Source: Bactrocera neohumeralis (Eukaryota; Arthropoda; Insecta; Diptera; Tephritidae). From it: DNA of 64,000 nt. Position numbers and translations under genes: made by a program. Under the pieces are notes generated by a model, which was not told where the DNA came from, did not search any database, and saw only the letters and a program-made list of their open reading frames with translations. Below are positions 12,715 to 25,255 of the stretch, piece after piece. The stretch spans positions 24,672,089 to 24,736,088 of the forward strand of contig NC_065922.1 of assembly GCF_024586455.1 (NCBI RefSeq). Direction: 5' to 3'. Numbering within the stretch: position 1 is the first letter of the stretch; each line of letters starts with the position of its first letter.

Positions 12715-13525
12715 AAAAACGGTGACTTCGGCTGCACCGAAGCAATAATACTCTAGTCTTCTTAACAAGAACATGACTTTGAACGAACAGTTTGTATGGC
12801 AGCTTTATGCTATAGTTGTTCGATCTGCACCATTTCCACAGAGACTGTAGCGTTGTCTTCAAAAACAGTCTATGCAAAATTTGGTGATGATATCTTGTCA
12901 AACAAAAAAGTTTACCATACAAGGAACTGATTATCATTGGTCAGTTTGCATAGTAACTATATGCTATAGTGGTCTGATAGGAATGATTTCTTCAGAGCCT
13001 ACAGTGTTGCTCTAAGAAATAATACATGCCAAATTTCGTGATGATATCTTCTCAAACAAAAGAGTTTTCTGTACACGAGCTTGATTTTCATCGATCAATT
13101 TGTATGACAGCTATAAGCTATAGTGATCCGATCTGCACCATTTCCACAGAGATTATAGCGTTGACTTAAAGAGTTATCTGTACAAAATTTGGTGATGAAA
13201 CCTTATCAAACAAAAAAGTTTCCCATACAAGAACTTGATTGTGATCGATCAATTTGTATGACAGCTATATGCTACAGTGTTGCGATATCGGCAATTTCGC
13301 CAAATATGAAGCTTCTTGAGAAAAAAAGAACGTATGAAAAATTTCAGAACGATATCTCAAAAACTGAGGGATTATATTACATGTATATACATATGTATAT
13401 AGGACAACCGGACAGTGAGACATGGATAAATTAACTCAGCTCGTCGCGCTGATGTTGATATATATATTATAAGATCTCTGATGTTTCTTCTGGCTATTAA
13501 AAATTCGTGGAAAATTGTTCAGGGT
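12715..13525 (+). repeat. dispersed repeat of ~154-bp units, copy A
   Basis: Four tandem units can be aligned by their shared start, a variant of tttgtatggcagctatatgc, at 12791, 12944, 13099 and 13253, giving steps of 153, 155 and 154 bp. Each unit continues with a gatctgcaccatttcc-like block, a gatgatatcttgtcaaac block and a gttttccatacaagaacttg block. The array opens with cttcggctgcaccgaagc (12733), an inverted pair, and closes after the units with gacatggataaattaactca near 13420. Copies occur at 18486, 26560 (inverted), 37270/43145 (split) and 54826. Short open frames inside it are chance. Confidence 0.85.
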
Positions 13526-14591
13526 ATAAAAACAGACAACAACACAAACACACATATACACATGTAAGCACAGTTGTTAACAAAAGGGCAATTGGCAATT
13601 TGGACAAGCGTTTGCGCCAAAACACTGAGAGAGCGGAGCGCAAGCTCACTCCGTGCCACACACCGAAGCCTTAAAAATACAGTTATTATATATCTCACGT
13701 GCGAAATTCATTTTAATTTGCGCATATTTGCAAATTTTCACAGCAGCGAACTTTCAACTCTTCATTTACTCCATAATTGATTGGCAATTGTAATTGCTAG
13801 TTCGAATTTGCATTTGCCATTGCTGTAGTTGTTGTATTTTTGCAATATAATATTTGCAGCATATTAGTGAATTTTTTGTTTATGCGCACAATGTAAATAT
13901 TTTGCTTTTCTGAAATACTTTTCAAATTGTTTCAATTTGTTTTGCTGTTGTTGTTGTTGTTTGCTTTGCAATATTTCGAAAATATCAAATTTTCACATAT
14001 TCGCACAATTAAGTGCAGCGTTGTGAGCGCAAAAAAAGCGGCATTAGTTAATTTAACTGTGCAACCGCTGTAGCTCATTTTTGTGGCAGCTAAACATTTT
14101 GCAAGCTTGTGGCCACACAATTTCACCGCAAAATTTCACGCCACAATTTTTGTAATTTTTTCCATGTTTGTTGTGCAGATGCCGCTCATAGTCAGCATAT
14201 TTGTTGCTGGCAGCAGCTTGACGGCAGCGGAGTGTTGGATTTTTCTTTTGTAAATAAATATGTTCGTGTGTCTATTATAGCCATTCGGATGGATATACGA
14301 TAATATCTTCAGTTATTTTAAATCCTTATTTCATAATTAGTAGGTGTATTTGAAATTTTTTTAAGTAATTAAATTGGTATATAGAAAAAGGAAGTTTGAA
14401 CGGAAGGTCTACTTTGTGAACATATTTTTATCGGTTTCTCGGTTGTCTGTTTCATAGTTGCTTTTCGAGAGATCGGGTACCTTATTTATTTTGTTGTTAG
14501 AATTTTCTGAAAATATGTTGGAAAGTTACTCTCCTTGCATGTTTTTTAGTTTAATTGCTTAACAATTTGAAACGAAAACGAGAACTCAAAT
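13526..14591. other. no recognisable gene
   Basis: Unique AT-rich DNA with a TTG run near 13944-13962. The frames at 13574-13780, 13932-14126 and 14109-14303 overlap each other on both strands and match no family I know. From about 14400 the sequence may be the 5' untranslated part of the mariner that begins at 14592. Confidence 0.5.
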
Positions 14592-15300
14592 ATGACGAAC
14601 TTTGTGCCTGAAAAAGTATTTTTGAGAGAAGTTTTACTTGATTACTTTACTATCGACTTTAAAAACAATCGAAAACTATCGTATTTTAGTTCAAATTTAT
14701 GGTGACCATGCCGCAGCTGAGTGAACCAGCTGAGCGATTTATACAATTCGAAAACTATTTATTTAGAGTTGGAAGCCGAAGAACGACCTGTGCGGCCAAA
14801 AATCTGAAGACGAGAAAGTGGAAGTATTAATTGATGAAGATTGCTGTCAAACACAAGAAGAGCTCGCAGAATCCTCGTAATTTACTTAAACAGCATTTCA
14901 AAATGTTCAAAAGCAGTCGAATACATTAAAATTAAGGAAATTTTTTGATGATTTTGCATGTCAAAAATGCTGCTTGGACGCCACAAAAATAAGTAATTTT
15001 TGCAAAGGAATGTGCTGGTGGTGAAAAATGGATTTAATAAGACAACTCCAAACAGAAACTTCATATGTGAAACCTGGCCAACCTGCCAAATCAACGAAAA
15101 AGGCCAATATACATGCTGCCAATGTAATGTTCTGTATTTGGTGATATCCGAAGTTTAGTTGTATTATGATCTTCTAAAATCAGATATAGTTTCACCTGAT
15201 CAACAACAAAGCATTAATTTGAAGCGCTGCTATTGCCGAAAAACGGCCGGAAAAATTATGCGAAAGTAAAAACCAAAAAATCGCATGAATTCTTAAGTCA
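14592..15300 (+). mobile_element. mauritiana-like mariner remnant, second copy
   Basis: The ATG at 14592 starts MTNFVPEKVFLREVLLDYF, the standard N-terminus of Mos1-type mariners. It is followed by a degenerate helix-turn-helix (QIYGDHAA-like at 14695-14715). EDEKVEVLIDEDCCQTQEELAES (14806-14875) is the conserved linker. Further pieces are the KMDLIR region (around 15030), SYVKPGQPAKSTKKANIHAANVMFCIW (15064-15150), and AEKRPEKL (15233-15262). The GDEKW block and everything after the AEKRP helix (second and third catalytic Asp) are lost or unrecognisable. It shares the linker with the copy at 1429 but is independent and differently broken. Non-functional. Confidence 0.85.
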
Positions 15301-15505
15301 TTATATAACAAAACTAGGAATGGACTGCACTCATACAAGTATTTGGTGCATATTAAAAAAGAGAAAAGTAACAAGGTTCCGTTATATTATGGAGAGAGTT
15401 AGGGCTGCTTTCATTTATATTCAGCAAGAAAACACTCAATTTCTATATAAAATGTTCAAATTCAGTTGAAAACGCAATATAAGAAGTTATTTTTTTATAT
15501 TATAA

Positions 15506-16440
15506 CGAGTTTTTTAATAGGAACGCTTAGACCAAAATGAACTGCAAACAATGCCATATGTTTTTCCTCTCTTTCGCCATTTCTCTTCAGTACGGTTTGC
15601 TATTTCATCATGGAAAGAAATACGATCCAAAATCGAGTCGAACTTATTGAAATTTACTACTAAAATTCGGAGTCAGTGGTCTCAACTTTAAGAGCGCTAC
15701 GTCCTATTTATGGTCATCATAATCGTCCTGTGAAATCAACAATTGAGCGTTTAGTAGCACAGTACAAAATGTCCCGGTGAGAAAATGAAATGCCCGTTGT
15801 GTCGAGAATATTGCTGCCACTAGCGTATCTATTGAGGAAGACCCAAATCAGTTTTTCACACGTCGTTCTTAAGCGTTGGGCATCTCTGTGACGTAGATGT
15901 GGCAAATTTTACGAGAGACCTTGGCCCACATCCTTACAAGATCAAATTGACACATGAACTGAAGCCGCTTGACCACCAGAATCGTCGTATATTCGTGAAT
16001 GGGGTTGAACTGATTTTCACGAACATTAATGTTCAGCGATGAGGCTCATTTCTGCCTGAATGGCCGAACTGATTGATATGTACATGAACAATGTGTGGTT
16101 CCAACAGGGTTCCGCCACAAGCCACACAGCGAATGTCACAATCGATTTATTGAAAACCAAGTTTGGTGAATGTGTTATCTCACGAAATGGCCCAGTCAAT
16201 TGGCCGCCTCGGTCGTGCGATTTGACGCCGTTAGACTATTTCATGTGGGGCTACGTCAAGTCTATGGTCTATGTCAATAAGGCAGCGACGACTGATGAAC
16301 TTGAAATTGCAGCAGATCAGTCGCTTTATCCTTGAAAACCGTAGAAAATTGGATTGAGGATTGAAAGAAATCGAGTTCCATACATAATGGCAGCGAATGT
16401 ACTTTCACAGGAATAAGAAATTTCATCGATATTTTAAATC
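15506..16440 (+). mobile_element. DD41D (rosa-like) mariner, internally deleted
   Basis: The element begins near 15506 with acgagttttttaataggaac, shared with the copy at 62585 (tcgggtttttcaatagacac). ATG at 15610 gives MERNTIQNRVELIEIYY. A stop follows, then VVSTLRALRPIYGHHNRPVKSTIERLV, the paired-like DNA-binding domain, with frameshifts. FSDEAHFCLNG (around 16030-16062) retains the first catalytic Asp. Sequence between this block and NNVWFQQ (16088) is deleted. The second catalytic site reads QQGSA, where QQDGA is usual, so that Asp is lost. CDLTPLDYFMWGYVKS (16218-16265) retains the third. The spacing of 41 residues between second and third sites defines the DD41D lineage. Dead copy with large internal deletion. 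Confidence 0.88.
16060..16335 (+). pseudogene. C-terminal transposase piece of the DD41D mariner
   Basis: A 91-codon open frame opens with an ATG created at the deletion junction. From about residue 10 it reads NNVWFQQGSATSHTANVTID, then GECVISRNGPVNWPPRSCDL and PLDYFMWGYVKS, which is the C-terminal half of the catalytic domain. The Asp of the second catalytic position is Gly. It ends early after ELEIAADQSLYP. It is only a fragment of the element 15506-16440 and is unlikely to be expressed. Confidence 0.8.
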
Positions 16441-18485
16441 GTTTTATTAAAAAAAAAATTTACAGTATAAAATTTAACGGAAATTATTTTTTTAGGTATA
16501 AGAGATCTAGAGGATCTAGTGATCCGATTTTATCAATTTTGGATACAAAGGCACCGTATTCGTAGAGAGAAACGTTCTCTGAATTTCTTTATTATATCTC
16601 AAACCTTGATCGATATTTTCGGTATAAAGCACTTATTTAGGTCCCCAGGTTCGAAGTTTTATTCTTAGGCTTATAAATTATAAAGCAGAAAGCAGGTAAG
16701 AGTTTTAAGACAACAAGAATACAATAAAAGGAGCTAAACAAAAGAATTAAGATAACACCACTACATACAAACATGCACAAATATATGAAATAAGTGGCAA
16801 ATTAATCAAATGTCAATTAACTGTGATTTACTGGCATTACTCTGTTTTTGCTAAAGCTCTTGGTCTCAAGAGAGGAGTTCCATGAACCAAGCTGGACATA
16901 TTATGACAATTAATTTCACACAAACACACACATACAGACACACAAATATTTAAGGAGACATAAGTGGAGCTTCACGCAAATCGCTTTTTGATTCAAATGA
17001 TTACTAAGTCGGCAATTATCTCGCAATACTTGCGATTACTTCATTGTCTGCCATGAAATTGTTGATGTTGTTGTTGCCATGACAGCAATGGCAAACATAT
17101 ATATAATAATGATATTACGAAAATAATGAATATGTCTGCAGATTAAGCAGATGAGACTGACGAATGAGAGCTGCCAACAGCAAAGAGAAACATAGAAACA
17201 CAAAGCAAAAGCAACAACGAAACTGAAGAGGCAGCAGCAGCAGCAGCATATAATTTGCATGCAACTCGCAATTATCTACGCCAAAATAATTACCGACATT
17301 TTTCCACGTCGTCAGCCAAACGAAACCAAAAGGCAAAAAACACAAAAACATAAACAACAACAACGATGCAGAGACGAAACAACGCAAATGAAATTGAAAA
17401 TGAAAACGAGAGGAAGCGCACTGGCAAGAAATAGGACGGAAAGCGGAAATGTGTACAATAAGATTTAGTGGGCGGGGCACATAATCCAGCGATGACAAAC
17501 AGCGAAGCAAAAGAGACATAGAAGTACCTAACGGTAGTTGCTAGTTTGTGGCAGCCAGCAATAAAGAGAAAAAATGAGCTCGCAGTGCAAAACAGTAACA
17601 GTCCGGTTGAGCTAAATCTATCAAAAGAGTTGAAGCGGAGCTGGAAGTAAATCAAGCAACTGCAGACGGACAAATTCGTTTTGCTCAAGTGATTCGATGA
17701 AGCTACGGAGAGGGCGTATGGTGTCTGCGGTTGCAGGGAAAATGCAAATTTCAGAAGCAGAACTAATCATTTTTGTGTGACCAGGATAGAGTAAATGAAT
17801 TTGACATCTTTAGATATGCATACATACAGACATATAACAAACGTAGAAACATACAAACATACACACATACATGTAGTCGTACTTAGCTGGCTCGGATGAA
17901 GATGCCATTGAGGTAGGCTGGCTTTCGCTTTGTAAACAAAAATCAAATTAAGATAATTTTTTCAGGATTTCAGAGATGCATGAAGTTAAGTCTTCGGTGT
18001 AGTAGTGTAGAGAATAAAATTTGTTGGTGTTATAACTATGACTGATAGACAAGAAACTGGTAATATTCCACATACCAGCAGGATTTGGACGATTTGCGAG
18101 AAGTTAAAAGAAAATTGGAGGCAAAAATTGTTTTTTTAAATGATGTTGAGCATGAACTTAACTATAGATGTCGGAAATTTATAAATATTTTTTATAAGCA
18201 TATGCAATTTTTGCCTTCAATAATATAATCCTTCAAAGACCATAATTTGGTGTACGTAAATATATGAATATAGCTTAATAAGGGCTAAGTTTTACGGAAT
18301 ATGAAGTATGAGTATCAAATTTAAAAATAAAATAAAAAAAAAAAATAAAAAAAATATAAATTCGATACATCTATGCTATGTATCAAGTGATATTTTCTCC
18401 ATATAGGTATGTAAGAGCTTTCACTTTCATATTGGTATTTATTTAGAATAAAGCAAAATGTTAATTTCGACTACAACGAAGCTAT
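16441..18485. other. no recognisable gene; CA, TA and CAG microsatellites
   Basis: 16441-16680 is AT-rich and may be another decayed repeat. 16920-16950 is a CA tract. 17230-17250 has GCA repeats, and 17840-17875 has CATA repeats. Overlapping 132- and 134-codon minus-strand frames (17290-17688, 17115-17519) are Phe/Leu/Cys-rich low-complexity translation of A/C-rich DNA, with no domain. 18320-18360 is an A-rich low-complexity run. Confidence 0.5.
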
Positions 18486-19160
18486 AATACACTTCGTGGG
18501 CTCATTTCTTAAACCATAAAAGGATACAAAAGGATCTAGGTATATTTAGTTCGGCTCGGACAGTTTGTATGGCATCTTTATGCTTTTGTTGTCAGATCTC
18601 AACAATATTTTTGCAGATTATGCCAACATTTTGTATAATAATCTGTGCCAAATTTCATAAAGATATCTTGTCAAAAATTTTTTTTCGATACAAGGACATG
18701 ATTTTGATCGTTAAGTTTGTATGACAGCTATATACTAAAGTAATCCGATTTAAGCAATATGTTCGTTGATTTTAGTGTTGTCTAAAAGAATAATGTGTGT
18801 CACGGTTTGAGAAGATATCTTGTGATTAATAAGTTTTCCATAGAAGAAATTGATTTTGAGCGATCGGTCCGTTCGTATGACAGCTATATGATATAGTGGA
18901 CCGATTTGAAAAATTTTTTCAAATGTTATAACGCTACTTTAGTCAATAATCTGAGTTCAATATCCTAAAGATATCTTGTCAAATGAAAAAGTTTTCTATA
19001 CAAAGACATGATTTTAAGCGACCAGCTTGTGTGGGAGCTATAACACATAGTGATCAGATATTGGCGATTTTGACAAATGAGCTGGATGATGAGCAAGGAA
19101 CTCCTTGGATAGAAAAGACGTGTGAGAATATGGATATCTGAAAAACTGTAGAACTGAAGA
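18486..19160 (+). repeat. dispersed repeat of ~154-bp units, copy B
   Basis: Unit starts (variants of tttgtatggcagctatatgc) lie at 18564, 18716, 18871 and 19026, giving steps of 152, 155 and 155 bp. The unit interior repeats aagatatcttgtcaa and ttttcgatacaaggacatga blocks. A left part with ttcggctcgga (18550) corresponds to the cttcggctgcaccgaagc opening of copy A. Substitutions are more numerous than in copy D. No protein is encoded. Confidence 0.82.
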
Positions 19161-20845
19161 ACTGGTGCGTGTATTCACAGAAGGACAGACGTAGCAGTTA
19201 CGCTGCTGATTTACTGCTATGTAGGTTCTCCTACGTTTGCTTCTAAGTATTACGCACTTCGTGGTAAATTTTATATACCATATTCAGGAAAAAAAAATAT
19301 TTACTTGGGAAATTATTTATGTTCAAAAGTGAAAATTTGTATTTAAAATTATTTTTGTTTATTTAAAAATCTTGATTCAGTTGAACTGCCATTTAATGTG
19401 CCTTATAAAATTTCAAAAAAAAAAGAAAAAAGTCTGTAATCTAGGAATGTCTCACAACTGACCTCTGTGAATAATTTTCAGTCCAACTGAAAGCCGGGGC
19501 ACTCAGTTTTGTCTGCAGCAGCATCTAAAGAGCAAAAATGGCAGCAAAAGTCATGAGAGCCAACATGAAGAGGCTGTCTGCGTAGTCTGCCGGCTTTTTC
19601 GGCATGTCTCGTTGGTGTCTTTTGCTTTTGCTGGCAGCAACCATATATGCAGCATAACTGCGGCTAGCCGAAAACTATGTGCCACACGCTATAGATAGCG
19701 TTTGTGTGTATTTGCGTGTGTGCATTTCACTTAAAAAATTACACAATCTTCTCTGGCAATTATCTTTTTCGGTTGCGGTGCAGTTGCCAAGCAAATATGC
19801 AGATAGTTGCTGGCATTAAATGCTGCACTAGCCGACGGGCAATAAGTGAGCCTACACACATACACATAGAGCACCGACTGGCTGACTGACTTGTTGGCTG
19901 CCACTTGCCGTTACTGTTGTGGCGTGTTTACACATTGCTGGCAAAACAAAAAAGAAGGTGGAAGAAGAAGAAGCAGGAGCAGAGCGCATTGCATGGCATT
20001 TATGCCGTTACCGCTGCCATTGTTATGCTTGCATTGCATTGTTGTTGTTGTTGTCGCTATAGTTGTTGCTCATACTATGTTGTGCTGTTTTTGTTGTTGC
20101 TGTGTCGGCTGGTGTTGTTAATGTTGATCGTGCTGTTACAATTTGCCAGCGCACCCTTTGTTGCATGCATCAATGTTGCAACAGACAACACTGGCAACGA
20201 CAACAAAAACAGCAAAGGTCAATGTGTGTGTGCAGAAGAGTTAAATAGATGCATTAGTATAGTGCAGGCGGAGGCAGAGCGACCAAGTTGTTGTTAATGT
20301 TGTTGTAGCGCCTTATTTATACCAAACAGCAGCACTGTGCCACTATCTAAAGGCGGGCGTGCGTGTGTGGGATATGCTGCGCCAGCAATAAAATATGCAC
20401 AGCCTCGGTTGTTGTTTATGTTGCTAATAATGTTGTTGTTATTGCTCACATCATTATGCAGGCAAACAAATAAACAAACGAGCAACAATCGCAAGCAATC
20501 ACAAACTATGGCCAACAACAAGTATGCCATTTCTGGTTATACATATATATGTGAGTGAATGAATGTGTGTGTAAGTCAGGCAATAAGCGCAACTCTTCAC
20601 CACAACCAAAAGGCCACATAGCCGCAACACACCACACAAATCATCAGGCGGCGCAACCAAATGTTGCTCTGCTGTAAATTATGATTGCTGTGTTGTACAG
20701 TGCGGTGGCAACAACGGTGGCCCTTGCGCTCGCCTAGCCCAAAATATTTGCCTTTCTTGGCGGCAAAGTGGAATACTTTCATTGCAACCCCTGCTCTTTC
20801 GCCGCCTTCATTTCTTCATGCCTTATGCCATAATGTTTTAATTTA
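19161..20845. other. unique DNA rich in TTG/CAA repeats, no defended gene
   Basis: 19700-20550 has elevated GC with TTG and CAA tracts (for example 20038-20060, 20291-20305, 20408-20440). The 130-codon plus-strand frame 19905-20297 and frames 19891-20121 and 20063-20248 are Cys/Leu-rich translations of the same repeats in different phases. I recognise no domain and no exon pattern. Confidence 0.5.
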
Positions 20846-21025
20846 TTGCTGTTGTTGTTTTATGTTTTTGTTGTTCTTTTATGTTTTTGTTGTTGTTATA
20901 TGCTTTTGTTGTTGTTTTATGAATTTTGTTGTTGTTTTATGTTTTTGTTGTTGTTCCATGGTTTTTGTTGTTGTTTTACATTTTTCTTGTATTTTTATGC
21001 TTTCGTTGTTATTGTTGTCTTAAAT
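20845..21025. repeat. TTGTTGTTTTATG minisatellite
   Basis: About eight to nine tandem units of roughly 18-21 bp based on tttttgttgttgttttatg, with substitutions (tatgc, catgg, tacat at unit ends). Open frames across it give repeated FYVF/FVVVL peptides, which explains the run of long frames here. Likely slipped-strand expansion of a TTG tract. Confidence 0.85.
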
Positions 21026-22040
21026 TTGCAGCTAAATGTCGACAGTGTTGGGAAATTATTTCAGTCACTTGCCAAGGCAACGCTGACAGCTCTCTTGCTT
21101 GTGGTCATATTAATTATTTGCAACATCTGTTTTTAGGGTTGCCTGCTTTGTGAGAAACTTTTCTTGATAGGCACTAAAGACATCAATAAATGTGCACAAG
21201 TGATAAGGCACAAGAAAATAAAGGAACAAAAGGCAAGATGGCAATATATAGCCATACAAAACATACGCTGTCACTTGTCCTTTTTGTGGTCGACATGGCG
21301 TATGAGCGACATTTAAGCGTGCAAGGCAATAAAGGCGTTGGATTTTGTTGGTGGGTTGCCTGTGTTGGCGGCAAAAAAGCATTGAAAGAGGCAACTGAAT
21401 TGTATAGTATTTGTTATGCATATGCTCATGAGCACATAGGCAAATAATAAATGGCATACTCATGCTTGCAGATAGCTTGGTATTAGACGTCTGGGTTGGT
21501 TGACCGTCTTTTTGCCCAAGAAGTCGAAAGATATGTATAAATATATTTAATGTAGAGGAAAGCACCCGCTCAAGTGACACAATGACGCGTGTTAATGACG
21601 GTCGTCTGAGGTACACATGACATAATATCATTTCTTGCTAAGGCTTTAATGGTTTGGAAGGTTGGCACAAGTGTGGTAACTCTTCATACGGCATTGAGTT
21701 TATACCACGTCTATCAAGCGCTTTAATAACAGTTGACAAATTTAAGTGATCATTTAAACGAAAATTAAATTGATAAATTTAATTCAACCATTCATGACTA
21801 TATAATGATGATTTCTTTGTTGCTGAAATAACTTATCATGCTATATACTATCAAAAACTAAAGATCAAATAACTGAAACTGTTTAAATTGTAATAACATT
21901 TCTGAAATATTTAAACTTAAATTTTATAAAAACATTTAGTTCAAAAAAAAAAGAAATCGTTGCCTACATTTCGGCGCAATAGTAAATATGCACGAAAGAG
22001 GCAATATTATACCAATTACAAGGAAACTGTTTAAAATCGA
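21026..22040. other. no recognisable gene; short motif copy near 21953
   Basis: A minus-strand ATG-initiated frame of 173 codons (21110-21631) is not low complexity but resembles nothing I know and overlaps plus-strand frames. It is not called as a gene. At 21953-21990 aaatcgttgcctacatttcg is copy 3 of the recurrent motif seen at 1163 and 2164. Confidence 0.5.
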
Positions 22041-22059
22041 GACATAAAAATAACTTCTT

Positions 22060-23523
22060 AATTTGAATTGTAAAATACCTCTCGAAGATAAGCACGGGAT
22101 TCTTTGTAAGGTCAAAAACATTAAAACCGTATATTCTACTATACAGACCCAAAGGGGTCTAAGGTTAGCAAAAGGATGGTGTAATAGAGTAGGTGTAAAT
22201 ATTAATCCGTCAAAAGCAACCTTCGTTTCTTTCACAAAGCGTACGAGATGACTAAAGAGATCAAATCCTTAGAACTCACATTAGATTCAACCTTACGGTG
22301 GAATAGGTATGTGGAATTAACACTGGCCAGAGCCACCAATGCACTGATGATATGCAGACGCTTAGGCGGTAGATCATGGTGTTGCAAGCCAGGTATCATC
22401 AGATGGCTGCAAAGATCACTTACGTCTGCGCTTCAGGGGCAATGCGCACTTGCCCAACCGCAGCACTTGAAGTCGTGCTTGAGCTCACTCCGCTGCATTT
22501 AGTGAATCAAACAGGCAGCGAAGCATATCATGCTGCTCATGGCAGCAAAGGAGTTTGACAAAGGGACGATGTTATCGTCTCAATAAATGAAGGCCTGAAG
22601 GGAAGACACACCACTGGCCCTTCTTCCAAGAGACGGGCGTTGCGAAGAGGATAAAATTCACAAAGAAGTTTAAAGTTACTCTCGGCAGTAAGGCAGAGTA
22701 GAGTCGACTCTCCACCTCCTACTGAGGGGCAGCACTACCCAGTGGTACACTGACGGCTCGAAAACACCGGAAGGCATTTGAGCAGGCATTGCGGGGCCGC
22801 ATACCAAACTATTCATACCAATGGGATGATTTCCGATAATCTTTCAAGCATAAGTCTTTGCTATAAGTCAGTGTGTAGAAGTCAATCTACAACGCAACTA
22901 TCGCAACCAGCATATCACTATGCTCAGCGATAGTCAAACGGCAAAGCGATCTTAGCTTATGAAGTCAAATCGCTATTAGTGGAGGAGTGTATAAGAAGGC
23001 TGCACCGCCTATCAGTTTGCTACCGTGTACATCTGATCAGGGTGCCAAGGCATAAAGGGGTAGCCAGTAATGAGCTTACCGACGAACTAGCCCGCTCTGC
23101 GGCGACTACCAGGCGCCAGCACCACGCAATGCGGTGGGATCCCAAGCCAGAAAGGATTGCTAGACACAAATGAGAGAGTGGGAAGAGAACAGCACTGACA
23201 GCAGGCAAAAGGGATGCGCCACGCCAAGTTACAATCTAGCAAGATTTTGCGATATGATTAACCTCCCTCGAGACAAATTCCGTCTCTTTGTTGCGCTCTA
23301 TACTAGACACTGCAGGCTCAAGAAACACTTGTCCAACATGGACATAGTCTTTTGCATAAACTGCCGGTTTACCAGAAAATCTGATTCTAGATTGCCTTCA
23401 ATTTGTAGAAGCAGGCTTATAGCCTTGGGATTCATCTACGTCGACAGGGATCACATCACCTCCATCGCGCCCAGCAAGCACCTAGAATTTTTCAGAGTGC
23501 TGGAACTTTGTGACCATTTGTGA
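22060..23523 (+). pseudogene. non-LTR retrotransposon 3' half: RT thumb, RNase H and C-terminus
   Basis: Decayed I/R1-type second open reading frame. GLRLAKGWCNRVGVNINPSKATFVSFTKR (22158-22245) lies just after the usual reverse transcriptase catalytic site. KEIKSLELTLDSTLRWNRYVE, RATNALMICRRLGGRSW and GAMRTCPTAALEVVLELTPLHLV (22251-22505) are thumb blocks. QWYTDGSKTPEGI (around 22740-22780) is the first RNase H Asp, LSDSQTAK (around 22923-22950) a later one, and VHLIRVPRHKGVASNELTDELAR (23029-23095) the PGHxGIxGNExAD block. An intact 117-codon end (23170-23523) contains NLPRDKFRLFVALYTRHCRLKKH and CRSRLIALGF. Frameshifts and stops separate these. The endonuclease, most of the RT and ORF1 are absent, as expected for 5' truncation during integration. 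Confidence 0.85.
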
Positions 23524-23605
23524 TATATGAGGGTGAGAGCACAATAGACCATAGGTCGCAGTGCAAAACCTCAACTGTTTTCTATCTATCTATCTATCTA
23601 ACACA
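23524..23605 (+). repeat. 3' tail of the retrotransposon, ending in (TCTA)n
   Basis: Directly after the stop codon at 23521-23523 there is a short untranslated region, then a TCTA microsatellite (about 23580-23600, five units) at the point where similarity should end. Several non-LTR lineages end in short tandem repeats where others have poly(A), so this probably marks the 3' terminus. Confidence 0.6.
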
Positions 23606-25255
23606 AACGACAAGTAGCTGTCCAAGTGAGAGCCATCGAATTAGGTATTCACACGTATTATATAATGGTCGCCAATGATGATTTTTCTCATTCATTACAT
23701 CTTTGTTTTATACTGGACTATGCTACCACCCTTAGTTCTTCCAAAAAATCCACGTCACTTAATCCTCCCAACATACTTCAGATATTTTACCACAATCCAA
23801 ATACCGATGTTAGACAAAAGCCAAATATTTGTTCACTTGCAGATAAGCAAATAAAGTTGAACAATGATTTTAAATTAAATTCTACTACTCGTAATCCTAT
23901 ACTAATTGACATGATGAAATGCATACCAAGAACAAGAACACGAACAAGAATAAGAGCCAGAACGGATATAAGGCTTAGTGTGCACATAAGCCAATATTGC
24001 TAATAATCTGCATGTAACAAAAGCAATTTAACAAGTCAATAAACCCGAAAAGTTTGCGAACAAACGATTTGAAGATGTTGAAAGTCAAAAAGGCAAACAA
24101 TAAATGCACTCGGCTATGAGTAAGTATGTATGTGTGCCTGTGTGTGTAAATAAAGAGAAGCAGTGATATGCAAAGAAAAATGCTGACAATACTGGAGAGT
24201 ATAGAAAAGAAATTAAAATGCGACATGAAATATATTTTAGCAGCACAACAACAACAAAGCTTTGGCCGCAAGCAATTTAACTATTTACTATGCAAACTAT
24301 GCTTTGGCAGCGCGCAAAAAGCTTTGCAATATTTAGATTTTATATTTCTATTGCTATTTTACTTTTATTTTATCTTTTTATTTCGATTTTATTTAATTCC
24401 CTTTTTCTTTTTCTCTGGCGAACAAAGCGCACAAAACTTTTGTCATGTAAGTCAGCAAAAGTGGCTTTGTAAAGGAAGCCACACACACACACACACGCAC
24501 ATACTCGCACACTCATGACAATAAAATAAAACGATGTGGGTGTGTAGTGGTAATTGTGTATATGTGTGTGTGTTATATAAGCATTTGACTAGTCTGCTCT
24601 AGTAGAACAAGTATTTAAAAGCAAATTGTTGTAGGCGGAAATGGTCCTGTTTCGCATAAGGATACACAGCTATACATATGAGTATGTGTGAGTGTGTGGT
24701 TGAGGACTGCATGCAGCAGTTTGTAGCGAATTTTCTCTGAAACATCGTAGGAGCTATGCTGTAGACAACTGCCAAGTTGTAAGCCCGCAAAACTTTGCTG
24801 CATGTGATTCCCATTCATCTAGCGGCGTAGAGCGGCTTGCGCGGGCGCAGCAACGAGCAGCGAGCGACTAGCTGCAATGGTGGCATGTCGGCATGTTGCG
24901 TTACGAGCATTACTTTGCAAGCTCGCCTGCGTTGAATAGAGTGAAATATTTATAAATAAAGGCATGAATAGAATTGATAGCCAGTTTGAGCGTTTACAAT
25001 TTTGCTACTTTTTCACATTTTCTTTATCAATTTGAGTTTGTTTTCTGCAGTTGTTTGAATGTGCTGTGGCTAGTTAAGAAAGAGATGAGAGCTGTTGGAA
25101 GTTGATAAGCAGTACAAGTAGCTGTTGCTGAATATCATGATTTCTACATTGATTTTTTTTTGGAAAAAATTACTTTGGAAATAACCATTCATTATTAAGG
25201 TGTTATAATCACTTTTGCTTTTCAAAAATTCAATGTTTTTTTTTACATATATACA
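23606..25255. other. no recognisable gene; CA microsatellites
   Basis: A 125-codon frame (23626-24003) starts with a non-ATG codon and ends in an Arg-Thr run coded by an imperfect AGAACA-type repeat; no family is recognised. 24350-24420 is T-rich. 24480-24500 is a (CA)n tract with GC interruptions. 24540-24575 is TG-rich. 24830-24930 is GC-richer unique sequence. Confidence 0.5.

Noticed and set aside
17115..17688. Overlapping 134- and 132-codon minus-strand frames that look like membrane proteins
   Set aside because: Phe/Leu/Cys runs come from A/C-rich simple sequence; two phases are open at once and no family is evident.
20846..21136. Open frame with repeated FYVF/FVVV peptides, membrane-like
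   Set aside because: It is the translation of a TTG-based minisatellite.
21110..21631. 173-codon ATG-initiated minus-strand frame
   Set aside because: Composition is ordinary but no motif, signal or family is recognised, and plus-strand frames overlap it. Kept only as a mention in the region entry.
23580..23602. TCTA repeats considered as a possible CRISPR-like or regulatory array
   Set aside because: Simple 4-bp microsatellite at the 3' end of a retrotransposon, with no spacers.
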